Shown here: piece by piece, positions 63,675-64,000 of the stretch
Position numbering within the stretch: the stretch's first letter is position 1
How the letters are laid out: the number at the start of each line of letters is the position of its first letter
Origin: Adineta steineri
Lineage: Eukaryota; Rotifera; Eurotatoria; Adinetida; Adinetidae
DNA length: 64,000 nt
Assembly: GCA_905250115.1 (NCBI GenBank)
Contig: CAJNOI010000052.1
Span: forward strand, 300,610-364,609
Reading direction: 5' to 3'
Translations under genes and position numbers: made by a program
The notes under the pieces: model-generated
What the model saw: the letters and a program-made list of their open reading frames with translations, nothing else
Databases searched by the model: none
Told to the model about the DNA's origin: nothing

Positions 63675-64000
63675 ATGGCCGACGTAAGTGATGATTTTTA
63701 AGAAAAAAAGATTTCAAATTTTTTATTTCCTAATCATTCTAAACTAAAAGGAAAGGATTAGCAAAAAAAGAAAATTATCTTCTAAAACGAAGACGTAAGT
63801 TTATTTGGTTTTAACATATAATTCCTTGTACACAAATATATATATATTTTTCATCCAAGTCATTGATTTTCATTTCGCATGTTAAATTTTTCCTAACGTC
63901 ATTCATTTTCAATATAAATGTCTATACATATATTTTATTCTTTTTATTATTCAATAGAAAAAAATGAAAAAAAAGGCTCAACGTGCTACTAGTAATGTCT
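63675..64000 (+). CDS. myosin regulatory light chain, 5' end (partial)
   Basis: The start ATG-GCC-GAC at 63675-63683 is followed by a GTAAGT donor. The exon at 63958-64000 continues in phase 0 as KKMKKKAQRATSNV and runs off the window. AQRATSNV is the MLCK/ROCK phosphorylation site (Thr18/Ser19 in vertebrate numbering) of non-muscle/smooth-type regulatory light chains such as Drosophila Spaghetti squash, where KKRAQRATSNVFAMF leads into the EF-hands. A possible extra exon at 63751-63794 would read ...KKRKLSSKTKT, also myosin-light-chain-like, but it does not join the last exon in frame (see findings). The product regulates myosin II contractility by phosphorylation. Confidence 0.7.

Overview
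The window looks like nuclear DNA of a small-genome, AT-rich animal, most likely a bdelloid rotifer. The evidence is clear metazoan genes (a Pax6 with paired domain and homeodomain, a Rab11-FIP3/4-type protein, NHERF, p24/TMED, DRG1, DDX41 and the start of a myosin regulatory light chain), dense GT-AG introns mostly 45-70 nt long, A/T-ending codons, and a 3' splice acceptor (pyrimidines + AG) 0-95 nt upstream of almost every start codon. The last point is what spliced-leader trans-splicing would leave. The rotifer assignment is inference. No viral, plasmid, rRNA or CRISPR sequence was seen.

Layout. 1-11.9 kb: the last codons of a membrane protein, a complete five-exon... precisely four-exon class A GPCR on the minus strand, a 6-kb gene desert with one TA-flanked hairpin element, and a four-helix MARVEL-like membrane protein. 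11.9-18.9 kb: NOP9 and a TMED p24 gene only 32 nt apart, then a one-PDZ NHERF. 19.4-27.4 kb: an unrecognised intronless minus-strand gene, DRG1, and a divergent pair of unrecognised genes whose start codons are 146 bp apart. 29.2-31.3 kb: an AUR1-type inositol phosphorylceramide synthase-like gene, unusual for an animal. 34.3-44.2 kb: Rab11-FIP3/4-like with two alternative Rab11-binding last exons, a PPxY-containing beta-rich protein, and an Asn/Gln-rich coiled-coil protein. 45.7-49.6 kb: two RING-H2 genes, the first RNF38/44-like, the second a chimera. 49.8-54.4 kb: DDX41 and a small LEA-like amphipathic protein. 57.9-60.3 kb: Pax6. 61.4-62.0 kb: a TerB-like protein. 63.7 kb to the end: the first exons of a myosin regulatory light chain.

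The most striking item is the gene at 48216-49570. It joins the C-terminal (RED) half of a Pax paired domain to a C-terminal RING-H2 finger. Its RED half shares the motif order and the exact position and phase of an intron with the Pax6 gene 9 kb downstream, and its RING has the same zinc-ligand spacing as the RNF38-like gene just upstream. It could therefore be a locally assembled DNA-binding E3 ligase. I know of no described paired-RED/RING family, but I could not search.

A second theme is small inverted-repeat (MITE-like) elements. At least eight are visible, and most sit in the single long intron of an otherwise compact gene. Several have clean TA or 8-bp target-site duplications. All exon boundaries were placed by eye from GT/AG sites and reading-frame continuity; every complete model below sums to a multiple of three.
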